Assembly: GCF_003063625.1 (NCBI RefSeq)
Contig: NZ_CP026604.1
Span: 1,736,001 to 1,800,000 of the forward strand
Reading direction: 5' to 3'
Source: Saccharobesus litoralis
Lineage (GTDB): Bacteria > Pseudomonadota > Gammaproteobacteria > Enterobacterales > Alteromonadaceae
Length of the DNA: 64,000 nucleotides
Under the pieces are notes generated by a model. That model was not told the origin of the DNA and did not search any database. It worked only from the letters and a program-made list of their open reading frames with translations. The first letter of the stretch is position 1, and the number at the start of each line of letters is the position of its first letter. This document shows positions 27,048 through 34,171 of this stretch, one piece after another. The position numbers and the translations under genes were made by a program.

Positions 27048-28619
27048 ATGAAATTGCCGCCGAACACCCCACTAAATCTAGCATCTGACTCGACCAACAT
27101 CATGGAAGATATGGCGGCATTGTTGTCTGAAAAAGACGATATTATTGACAAAAAAACAGAAGTGATTGCTTGGCAACAACAGCGTATCGCTTTATTAGAA
27201 GAGTACCTCAACCTTGCTAATCAAAAACGTTTTGGCGCCAGCAGTGAGCAAACCAAAGCCGAGCAAGGTAACTTGTTTAATGAAGCCGAAATCACCGCTG
27301 AGCCAGAACAAGAAGAGTTACCGTTACCGGATACCCCTTCAAAAGCCAAAACAGGACGCAAGCCTTTTTCTGATAAGTTACCACGTGAGCAAGTATTCGC
27401 TTATTTATCTGAAGAAGACAAAGTCGGTGCCATTGACACTTTCTTTGTCAAAGTCAGAGAAGAGTTAGATATCATTCCGGCTCAAGTTCGAGTGTTGGAA
27501 TACATGCAAGAAAAGGCGGTGTTTAAAGATAAGCAAGACAAGCGCATTATCAAAACTGCTGACGTGATATTACATCCTGTGGCTAAAGCCATGGGCAGTG
27601 TTAACTTGATGACTTATATTATCGTGTCGAAATATGCTGATGGTATGCCGTTGTATCGTTTAGAAAATATCGTCCGTCGTTACGGTGGTGATATATCAAG
27701 GGCGACCTTAGCCAATTGGGTTATCGCGTTAGCGAGGCAGGTTCAGCCACTTATCCATTTACTTCGTGAGTATCAACATAACGGCTCACTGATAATGGTC
27801 GATGAAACCCGAATTCAGGTACTCAAAGAGCCTGGTGCATCCCCAACGAGCAACAAATACATGTGGGTCACCCTCGGTGGAGAGCCAGAACGACAATCAG
27901 TCCTGTTTGAATATGATCCTTCGCGCGGTGAGGAGGTACCCTTGCGCCTGCTGGATGGATTCACTAATGGCTATCTGCAATCCGATGGATATGCAGGGTA
28001 CAATGCTGTCTGCAAAGAATACAAACTAACCTCGTTGGGTTGTTGGGATCATGCAAGGCGTAAATTTAAAGACGCTCAGGTCGCGCAACCGAAAAAGGTC
28101 AAGAACAAAGCGAGTAAAGCGGATATGGCGCTTAGCTATATCAACAAACTGTATGTGATAGAGCGTAATATCAAATCCTTGAGTGCCAATGAAAAATATC
28201 AAGCACGTCAAAAGCAAAGTGTTCCTGTCCTGAACAAATTAAAGAAATGGTTAGATGTGCAGCGCCCCAAAGTGGTCAAAGACAGTTTAACCGGCAAAGC
28301 CATGACGTATTTACACAATCAATGGGACAAGTTAATGGTTTACTGCGAAGATGGTCGATTGAATATCAGTAATATCTTAGCCGAAAACGCAGTACGCCCG
28401 TTCGCTGTTGGCAGAAAAGCATGGTTATTTGCAGATAGTCCAGCTGGCGCTCATGCCAGCGGAATACATTATAGCTTGATTGAAACGGCTAAGGTGAATG
28501 GCCTTGAACCTTATCATTACCTCAACGCGGTATTCAAAGCCTTGCCATATGCAGATACGGTTGAAAAGTTAGAAGCACTCCTACCTTGGAATTTTAAAAC
28601 AGAAAATAAAGAAAGCTAG
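27048..28619 (+). CDS. tnpC: IS66 transposase TnpC
   Basis: 523 residues: an N-terminal coiled coil (about 20-70), a zinc-finger/linker region, the DDE transposase domain (about 185-460; MVDETRIQVL, YLQSDGYAGYN, and NILAENAVRPFAVGRKAW carrying the Glu) and an IS66 C-terminal tail. It is intact, so the element could be active. The stop codon overlaps the end of the convergent truncated gene by 4 bases, inside the right inverted repeat region. Confidence 0.95.
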   Translation: MKLPPNTPLNLASDSTNIMEDMAALLSEKDDIIDKKTEVIAWQQQRIALLEEYLNLANQKRFGASSEQTKAEQGNLFNEAEITAEPEQEELPLPDTPSKAKTGRKPFSDKLPREQVFAYLSEEDKVGAIDTFFVKVREELDIIPAQVRVLEYMQEKAVFKDKQDKRIIKTADVILHPVAKAMGSVNLMTYIIVSKYADGMPLYRLENIVRRYGGDISRATLANWVIALARQVQPLIHLLREYQHNGSLIMVDETRIQVLKEPGASPTSNKYMWVTLGGEPERQSVLFEYDPSRGEEVPLRLLDGFTNGYLQSDGYAGYNAVCKEYKLTSLGCWDHARRKFKDAQVAQPKKVKNKASKADMALSYINKLYVIERNIKSLSANEKYQARQKQSVPVLNKLKKWLDVQRPKVVKDSLTGKAMTYLHNQWDKLMVYCEDGRLNISNILAENAVRPFAVGRKAWLFADSPAGAHASGIHYSLIETAKVNGLEPYHYLNAVFKALPYADTVEKLEALLPWNFKTENKES

Positions 28620-29224
28620 CCCCGCCAGTTCATTAGGCGCTTACTTTTCATTAGGTGATTGAAGACCTGAACCTGCCTCTCCTTAGGTAATTCTTCTCGA
28701 TAAGATTTTGTGAATGTCTCATCTATCAAATATTGGATACGTCTGAGAGTAATTGTTTGGTTCTGATTCGATTTTGCTTGCTTGTAAATCCTTCGAGTAT
28801 CGTCATCAGATATATTTCCGCTACTGTGATATTTATTTAGGTACTGCAGAGCATCGCCAGGGTCGTCGGTAAATTCGGTAACATCATCAAAAATTACACC
28901 TAAAATTCTAGCTTCTTGAGATAATCGCGAAAGCTTGTCTTTATTAAAATCAAAGTGAACCTTATAGAAGTCCTCTCGGCTCATTCCAAAATCTTCAACA
29001 ATATTTTGATTATCATATATGTGGACAATTGCCCTTTCTGTTATCTTGCTTTTTCCGAGCAATTTACTCAATTTAGCGAATGTACTTTTTGAAAGCGTTT
29101 TTCTTTTTGATGAATTTTCTTTAATAGAATTAAACAAGTTTATGTAACTTGCTGATATCGAAGCCAAGTTGCCGCTAATTGTTTTCTTCTTTCTGTTCGT
29201 TTTACGTTTACGAGTGATAGTCAT
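28616..29224 (-). pseudogene. Unknown basic protein, C terminus replaced by IS66 end
   Basis: About 202 residues from an ATG with GAGGAG seven bases upstream. It has a very basic N terminus (TRKRKTNRKKKTISG) and a helical middle. I do not recognise the family. The last ten or so codons (KRLMNWRG) are read from the IS66 inverted repeat, so the native C terminus is missing. It follows the 139-residue gene by 23 bp in the same operon. The protein could still be made and may be functional. Confidence 0.6.
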
Positions 29225-29247
29225 GTTTATCTCCTCATTCAATTAAG

Positions 29248-29667
29248 TTAGTGGTTATCAGTTGCAGTGATTTGAATCAAATACTCTTCAGTATCTGGGC
29301 AATGAAAAACTAGTCGGCATACAATTTGGTCGTTTTCATCTTGATATAACTCACCATATCCGAACTGAACGTATGCAATTTCTCCTTCAAGCTCGTATGA
29401 AAACTCAATTCCAGCTTCGTGTGGATGGGCTATACAGCTAAAATCAACTCCGTTAATTCGCATGGATAAGTTGTCATTCTCGACAACTATAAAATCTGGG
29501 TCGCCTTTAATTTCGTTCATTAGCTCCTCTGGTAATTCCTCATCTTCTGAGACGTTAAATTCATCTCTAAGCTCTTCTTCTTTTGCCTGTTTCCAATCGG
29601 TAAGCTCTTCTTCAAATGGTAAGTATTGGTTTTTAGCTGGTTTCCAGCAGCCGTTAAAAATAGTCAT
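29248..29667 (-). CDS. Unknown acidic protein, 139 residues
   Basis: Strongly acidic in its first half (EEELTDWKQAKEEELRDEF, SEDEELPEELM); the second half reads as beta strands (DNLSMRINGVDFSCIAHP, IAYVQFGYGEL, CRLVFHCP). No signal peptide or membrane segment. Shine-Dalgarno AGGAG seven bases before ATG. First gene of an operon with the truncated basic protein; the acidic/basic pairing might reflect partner proteins, which is speculation. Family not recognised. Confidence 0.65.
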   Translation of the reverse strand: MTIFNGCWKPAKNQYLPFEEELTDWKQAKEEELRDEFNVSEDEELPEELMNEIKGDPDFIVVENDNLSMRINGVDFSCIAHPHEAGIEFSYELEGEIAYVQFGYGELYQDENDQIVCRLVFHCPDTEEYLIQITATDNH

Positions 29668-30009
29668 ATTTGACTCCTATAAATTTGTTAATAATCGGTT
29701 CTTCATGAACTTGTTGTTCATGGACTTTTTGTTGGCCAACGAAGTACATAATAGGAATTTCATGGAAATTTATTACCTAAAGAAACTCTAGTTAAATTGC
29801 AGTTATGTAAGTTGTGTAACCGTATGTTTTAAAAGGATATTTTATGGATTAAGTTGAGTTGTTTTTTTAACTTTTGTTTTGTTAGAAGAAAAAGTTGAAA
29901 TTAAAGAGAGGTTTCCATTTGATGCAACCGCTACTTATCAGTACCTTAGAGGGCAATTCAAAACACATTGATTGAATTTTTTACGATTGGTTTTTATGGA
30001 GTAACGTTA
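29668..30009. other. Divergent promoter region between unknown island genes
   Basis: AT-rich. Contains a perfect hairpin CATGAAC-ttgtt-GTTCATG at 29704-29722, a possible operator near the promoter of the minus-strand operon. A TTG at 29968 could extend the next gene upstream but lacks a ribosome binding site. No gene seen. Confidence 0.5.
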
Positions 30010-30684
30010 ATGAAGTTAGGTACTGAAGATAACCGAATAAAACTTGTTCAAGAAAACAACAAAAGGAACCTTCTACTATCGCATTCTACATTTGCTGACA
30101 ACGGAGGTTATGATCTAGGAAAAATCCCTACGTCCAACTCAGATGGAATTATCTTTCTCAATAACATAATGACCAACCAGCACTTGTCCGACTTGGATAT
30201 CAGAATCGCATATCATCTGTGGGAGTTAATGTGTGGAGATGATTCGATTTTATTTGGAGAGCTTTTATGTGTTGTCGTTCGCTCTTCTGATGTTAACTTA
30301 AGATTTTTTGGTGAAGATGGCTGTTTGTATTTTTCTAAAACTAACGCCATGAAATTTGACTTTGTTGATTTAGAAAAATTTAGTTTGCTAGATTACCTAA
30401 ACGATAAAAAAAGACTGAGAATACAGTCTAACGAGCTAATTACTTCTTTAAACAATCTTCACTCGTTTTACTACCTAACATGTACTGAAATCGCTGATAT
30501 AAACTCTGCCGAGTCCAGAAAAGGCACCCTGTATGAAAAAGAAGAAATTTTGCTTTCTAGCGAAACCAAATTAGCTTTCATTCGAATAAACTCCCATTTC
30601 GAAAGAATAGATATGACAAACAGGTGGTTCGCGAAAACTTCAAATAACTCTAAATCGAATACAGAGGTAAAAAACAGCGACTGA
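30010..30684 (+). CDS. Unknown cytosolic protein upstream of the AAA+ ATPase
   Basis: 224 residues from ATG at 30010, chosen because GGAG lies 8 bases upstream. No signal peptide; the sequence alternates helix and strand (LSDLDIRIAYHLWELMCG, LFGELLCVVVRSSDVNLRFFG, SLNNLHSFYYLTCTEIAD). I do not recognise a family. It precedes the double-AAA+ gene by 98 bp in the same direction, separated by a long hairpin, so it may be part of the same functional module. Confidence 0.65.
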   Translation: MKLGTEDNRIKLVQENNKRNLLLSHSTFADNGGYDLGKIPTSNSDGIIFLNNIMTNQHLSDLDIRIAYHLWELMCGDDSILFGELLCVVVRSSDVNLRFFGEDGCLYFSKTNAMKFDFVDLEKFSLLDYLNDKKRLRIQSNELITSLNNLHSFYYLTCTEIADINSAESRKGTLYEKEEILLSSETKLAFIRINSHFERIDMTNRWFAKTSNNSKSNTEVKNSD

Positions 30685-30707
30685 AACCATCCTTCTGTCT
30701 TGTTAGC

Positions 30708-30773
30708 CTAAAACCAATGTTAATAATCCGGAGTTGACTATAGCTCCGTATTAACCAGAACACTTGGTTTTAG
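30708..30773 (+). promoter_or_regulatory. 66-nt hairpin abutting the AAA+ gene ribosome binding site
   Basis: CTAAAACCAA pairs with TTGGTTTTAG (10 bp), GTTAATA with TATTAAC (7 bp) and CGGAG with CTCCG (5 bp), in nested order around a ten-base loop. The last two stem bases (AG) begin the Shine-Dalgarno AGGAG (30772-30776) of the ATPase gene, so folding should hinder ribosome binding. It could be an RNA switch, a binding site or a processing signal. Confidence 0.6.
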
Positions 30774-30782
30774 GAGCAACCC

Positions 30783-32789
30783 ATGAGTGACAACTTTCGT
30801 CCATCATCAATAAATCAGTCGGTATGCATACACGCCACTAAGATCCTCGAAAAGCTCGATTCAGACGATGAAATCAATGCAGAGATCATCGAAAATTTAT
30901 CCAACAAATCACAGGGTAGTTGCAAGCTTCTAACTGTTCGTAAGGCTTTGTCTTGTCTGCGGACGAAGGTAGAAGCATCTAGTGATCGAACGAGTACGTT
31001 GAGTGAAAACCTTCTGTTTATTTGCAACACCTTTAAACTCCCCAAAATAGGCTATTCAATAGTTGAATTTACAGTTTTAGCGAACCTAAATCCGGGATTT
31101 TCGGCACTGTTAGACGAACATAGTTATTCGCTGGGCGTGGCCAGCTACTCACATTTACTTGCGACACATTTTAACTTTGATATTAATGAAGTTGACGAAG
31201 TCCTAATTAAGCTGTGTGGTCAAGGTGTTCTGTCTCGATCTGACACTTATGTCTTGGAAATCCCTGTCCTACCGAGCTATTTAAAGCAAGTAATCACAAC
31301 AGAGCTGTTTAATTCTCGACATTGTATTATTAAACATCTAATTCACGAGTCATCTAGCACAGAGCTAGACGTTAAAGATTTCCCACATGTGAACTTCAAC
31401 TTGCTTAATAGCTATTTGTCCGAAGCAATCGCTTCTAATCTTGTCGGTGTCAATTTCTTGCTACATGGTGAGGCAGGTACAGGAAAGACAGAGTTTGCGA
31501 GGGCATTGGCTAAGTCGAACCAATGCAAGCTTCTTGAAGTGAAAGCGACATCGTTAATAGGTGGTGAGCTGATGGATGAGCTAGAGCATCGCGATAGTGG
31601 ACGTGAACGGTTGCGATACTTAAGACTAGTGCAATCAATATTACAGCACGATAACAAAACCATTCTATTAATAGATGAATGCGAAAGTTTGTTTGAACAA
31701 GCCGACAAACACTACTCGAAAGACTTGCTCCATAACCTGTTGGAACAAAACGCAATACCGTGTATTTGGATCACTAATTACTCTTATTGCTTAGAGGTTT
31801 CTTCCATACGACGTTTTAACCTTGTGCAGGAGTTTACCAGCATCAGTCCAAAGACGATTGCGCGTTTGACTGAACCGGCATTGCGAGGTCTTCGTTTAAG
31901 TAAAACGTTTAGAAATCAGTTAACTCAGGTTAGCAATATAACACCTGCCAATATTGCTAATGCAGCACATGTAGCCACCACTATCGGACATTCGGGTAAA
32001 GCAGCAGAAGAAACAATTTTGCAGATAGTCGAGAGTACATTAGAGGCTTCTGGATTAAAAGAAGATGATCTAGCGTATCGTCCAGCTCAGGAATTTATGC
32101 CTCAGTTCTTCAACACCGATGCTAACTTCGAACCATGTGATGTTCTGCTTAAAGCAGTTCAACAATATAAATCGGTTCGAGTATTGCTGACGGGTGTTCC
32201 GGGTACTGGCAAGACAGCTTTTGTCCATCACCTATTTGAAAGAGCAGATGTTCCACTGCAACACGTAAAAGTGTCTGATGTTTTAGGTAAATATGTCGGT
32301 GAGAGCGAGCAGAACTTAGCGCAAATATTTAGACAAGCTCACCTAGACGGCAGCGGCATACTGCTTGATGAAATAGATGCTCTTTTAGCATCACGAACAT
32401 CTTTAAACTCTCATCATGAAAAGCAACTCGTTAACGAACTGCTCATGCAAATTGAATGTTTCGATTTGCCGCTATTTGCAGCAACCAACTTCGAAGGACA
32501 ACTAGATCGAGCAGTACAGCGACGTTTTGACATAAAGCTCGCCTGCACTTATTTGCGCCCCGAGCAGGTGACCGCGTTATTTAAAAAGACAATGGGAATT
32601 AGAAAGCTCAAACAAAAAGACAACAGCTCGCTCACTGGTCTCAAATACCTAACACCCGGTGACTTCGCAATCATTGCTCGACGTCTTGAGCTAGGCCTAG
32701 AAAACATCCAAATAGTCGATGCTATCGATTTACTCGGACAAGAAAACGAACGAAAACAGCCGAAATCAAGCATCGGCTTTATCAACTAA
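30783..32789 (+). CDS. Double AAA+ ATPase
   Basis: 668 residues: a helical N-terminal region (1-195), then two AAA+ modules. Module 1: Walker A GEAGTGKT at 229-236, Walker B LLIDE with D298/E299, and an Arg-rich segment IRRFNL. Module 2: Walker A GVPGTGKT at 471-478, Walker B LLDEID with D529/E530, and RRFDI. The second module resembles Cdc48/FtsH-type AAA cores. Such enzymes remodel or unfold proteins using ATP, usually as hexamers. No protease or membrane segment is fused. The surrounding island genes (unknown, DUF2787-like, DUF6641-like) run in the same direction. The client is unknown; a role in defence or element maintenance is only a guess. Confidence 0.85.
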   Translation: MSDNFRPSSINQSVCIHATKILEKLDSDDEINAEIIENLSNKSQGSCKLLTVRKALSCLRTKVEASSDRTSTLSENLLFICNTFKLPKIGYSIVEFTVLANLNPGFSALLDEHSYSLGVASYSHLLATHFNFDINEVDEVLIKLCGQGVLSRSDTYVLEIPVLPSYLKQVITTELFNSRHCIIKHLIHESSSTELDVKDFPHVNFNLLNSYLSEAIASNLVGVNFLLHGEAGTGKTEFARALAKSNQCKLLEVKATSLIGGELMDELEHRDSGRERLRYLRLVQSILQHDNKTILLIDECESLFEQADKHYSKDLLHNLLEQNAIPCIWITNYSYCLEVSSIRRFNLVQEFTSISPKTIARLTEPALRGLRLSKTFRNQLTQVSNITPANIANAAHVATTIGHSGKAAEETILQIVESTLEASGLKEDDLAYRPAQEFMPQFFNTDANFEPCDVLLKAVQQYKSVRVLLTGVPGTGKTAFVHHLFERADVPLQHVKVSDVLGKYVGESEQNLAQIFRQAHLDGSGILLDEIDALLASRTSLNSHHEKQLVNELLMQIECFDLPLFAATNFEGQLDRAVQRRFDIKLACTYLRPEQVTALFKKTMGIRKLKQKDNSSLTGLKYLTPGDFAIIARRLELGLENIQIVDAIDLLGQENERKQPKSSIGFIN

Positions 32790-32847
32790 CTCACTTTACT
32801 TCCAACAGTTTTACATCAAACCACATCTTAATAATTAGGAGAAAATT

Positions 32848-33282
32848 ATGCGTATTCTTTACGACGGACTCGCTTTGCCTGTTTCCGAGGCTCTTGGCGA
32901 ACGACTTAAAAAATGTCTCGAAAATACTATGGAAAAGATGACTGACGCAGATATCTTGTCGTTATCTTCAGTGATCTTAAACTTTCGAGACCCCGATTAT
33001 GATGCGATTAGCGGCGGCTATCATCCTGTTGAAATTCGTTTCGAACAAGTTAATCAAGGCTGGTGCTTTAGCTACATCACAGACTTTAGTTATCAAGGTC
33101 AACCACCATTCGCAGAGCTAGCTAAAGAGCTCGACTTTGATTTTCAGGCAGGCATTACTCAAATCATACACTGTGGCGTAATGGCTATTGAAAATACTCG
33201 CGACATCTACTGCATTTGGGAAAAGAACTTCTTGCACTATGCAAGCTGTGACATTTACCAAGTGTTTATTTCATTCGAATAG
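32848..33282 (+). CDS. DUF2787-like protein
   Basis: 144 residues. The segments LPVSEALGERL, LNFRDPDYDAISGGYHPVEIRF and YITDFSYQGQPPFAELAKEL match what I remember of the DUF2787 family, short cytosolic proteins found mostly in vibrios and relatives and often near integrases. Function unknown. It follows the AAA+ gene by 58 bp with a good Shine-Dalgarno (AGGAG), probably in one transcript. Confidence 0.75.
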   Translation: MRILYDGLALPVSEALGERLKKCLENTMEKMTDADILSLSSVILNFRDPDYDAISGGYHPVEIRFEQVNQGWCFSYITDFSYQGQPPFAELAKELDFDFQAGITQIIHCGVMAIENTRDIYCIWEKNFLHYASCDIYQVFISFE

Positions 33283-33304
33283 CAAATCAAGTGAGGTACT
33301 TATT

Positions 33305-33739
33305 ATGACGACTTCAATTTTACAATCACTGACATTGGAAAAGCGCCCTGAAGTTAAGGGGGGAGATCAACAGTTACAAGCTAAACGTTTTAAGCTTGTT
33401 AAAAGGTTAGAGCTGCAACTTGAGTTAGTTCAGTATGCGATGGAAGGAAAACCATACATCCATATAGTGACTAAGCGAGTCAAAGATCCAGAAACGGGAG
33501 ATAAAATAGAAAAGAAAGTTCAGAAGCGACACAAACCTTGGTTTTATCGCTGTGGCGACAACCACTACTTTGAATTAAGGGTCAGCAATCGAGTCGTTGA
33601 GCTAAAAGCGGGTTGTCCTGCTATTAAAGTTGGAACAATGTCTGAACTGCAGAAGGTGATCATTAATTTAATTAAAGCTGCAGAGCTTGGTGAATTAGAT
33701 AAGTATTTTGAAACTAAGTTTAAGAAGGTTGGGAAGTAA
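33305..33739 (+). CDS. DUF6641-like small basic protein
   Basis: 144 residues from ATG at 33305; the longer frame from 33188 overlaps the upstream gene and has no ribosome binding site. It is rich in Lys/Arg (QAKRFKLVKRLELQLELVQ, KRVKDPETGDKIEKKVQKR, KPWFYRCGDN) and ends in an amphipathic helix. It resembles the DUF6641 family, small proteins of mobile islands with unknown function. The stop codon is 24 bp from the 3' end of the convergent tRNA-Leu gene. Confidence 0.6.
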   Translation: MTTSILQSLTLEKRPEVKGGDQQLQAKRFKLVKRLELQLELVQYAMEGKPYIHIVTKRVKDPETGDKIEKKVQKRHKPWFYRCGDNHYFELRVSNRVVELKAGCPAIKVGTMSELQKVIINLIKAAELGELDKYFETKFKKVGK

Positions 33740-33763
33740 GTATATGATTTATATAGGAAAGAA

Positions 33764-33850
33764 TGGTACCAGCGGGCGGACTCGAACCGCCACGCCCGTG
33801 AAGGCGGGGGATTTTGAATCCCCTATGTCTACCAATTTCATCACGCTGGC
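33764..33850 (-). tRNA. tRNA-Leu (anticodon CAA)
   Basis: 87 nt including encoded CCA. Acceptor GCCAGCG/CGCTGGT, anticodon stem GGGGA/TCCCC with loop TTCAAAA (anticodon CAA), a long variable arm (GCCTTCACGGGC) typical of class II tRNAs, and T-loop GGTTCGAGTCC. It lies inside the inferred island, between DUF6641 and attL, and would replace the host copy split by the insertion. Confidence 0.95.
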
Positions 33851-34023
33851 ACATTAAAATTACAGGCAATTTACCTAGTAACTTTTTAAAATCAAATTGT
33901 ACGTTTTTAGCTTGGTAAAGCAATTAAACTTTGCAAGTGTTTACAAATTTTTATTTGCGATTCAAAAGCGTAAACTTTAAGTTTATCAACCAGTTATGCT
34001 ACTAAAACTTCAAGACGGGCTCA

Positions 34024-34063
34024 ATTTTGAATCCCCTATGTCTACCAATTTCATCACGCTGGC
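34024..34063 (-). other. 5' half of tRNA-Leu(CAA): inferred attL site
   Basis: 40 nt identical to the 5' half of the intact tRNA-Leu, ending exactly with the core ATTCAAAAT of the anticodon loop; beyond it (TGAGCCCG) the sequence is not tRNA. With the 3' half at 11057-11112 sharing the same 9-bp core, it would rebuild the 87-nt gene. The rest of 33740-34171 holds the intact tRNA and about 170 bp of AT-rich spacer without a gene. Confidence 0.8.
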
Positions 34064-34171
34064 ACATTTAAGAATTCAGGCTTGGATGCCTGATTTGCAA
34101 AGCATTATACAAAGCGCTTTATGTGTGGCAAGCACTTTTTTAACCTTTTGTTGCAAGTGGTTATAATTCCA

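Larger units (their letters stand above)
26254..28644 (+). mobile_element. IS66-family insertion sequence (2391 bp)
   Basis: Terminal inverted repeats GTAAGCGCCTAATGAACTG at both ends and three genes in the IS66 order. The flanking 8 bases (gatttaag left, ttttcatt right) do not match, so there is no target duplication. Adjacent DNA was probably deleted after insertion: both neighbours, the receptor tail and the 202-residue gene, are truncated. Confidence 0.93.
25910..34032. mobile_element. Island fragment 2 (tRNA-Leu island, main part)
   Basis: Inferred island segment from the IS3 junction to the attL core (34024-34032): receptor tail, IS66 element, three unknown small genes, AAA+ ATPase, DUF2787-like, DUF6641-like, and a complete tRNA-Leu(CAA). 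Together with 5939-11065 it forms one element of roughly 14.5 kb including an IS3 copy. DUF2787 and DUF6641 families are, to my knowledge, often seen on islands of marine gammaproteobacteria. Confidence 0.6.

Noticed and set aside
29968-30009. TTG start for the 224-residue island protein
   Set aside because: No Shine-Dalgarno before TTG, whereas ATG at 30010 has GGAG at proper spacing.
33188-33304. Upstream extension of the DUF6641-like gene
   Set aside because: It overlaps the DUF2787-like gene by about 95 bp; the ATG at 33305 has a ribosome binding site and starts right after that gene.
28616-33739. Known phage-defence system
   Set aside because: No recognised effector (nuclease, NADase, reverse transcriptase or toxin) accompanies the AAA+ ATPase, so I do not name one.
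34024-34063. Second tRNA-Leu gene
   Set aside because: Only the 5' half is present, ending at the anticodon loop; it cannot fold as a tRNA and fits an attachment site.
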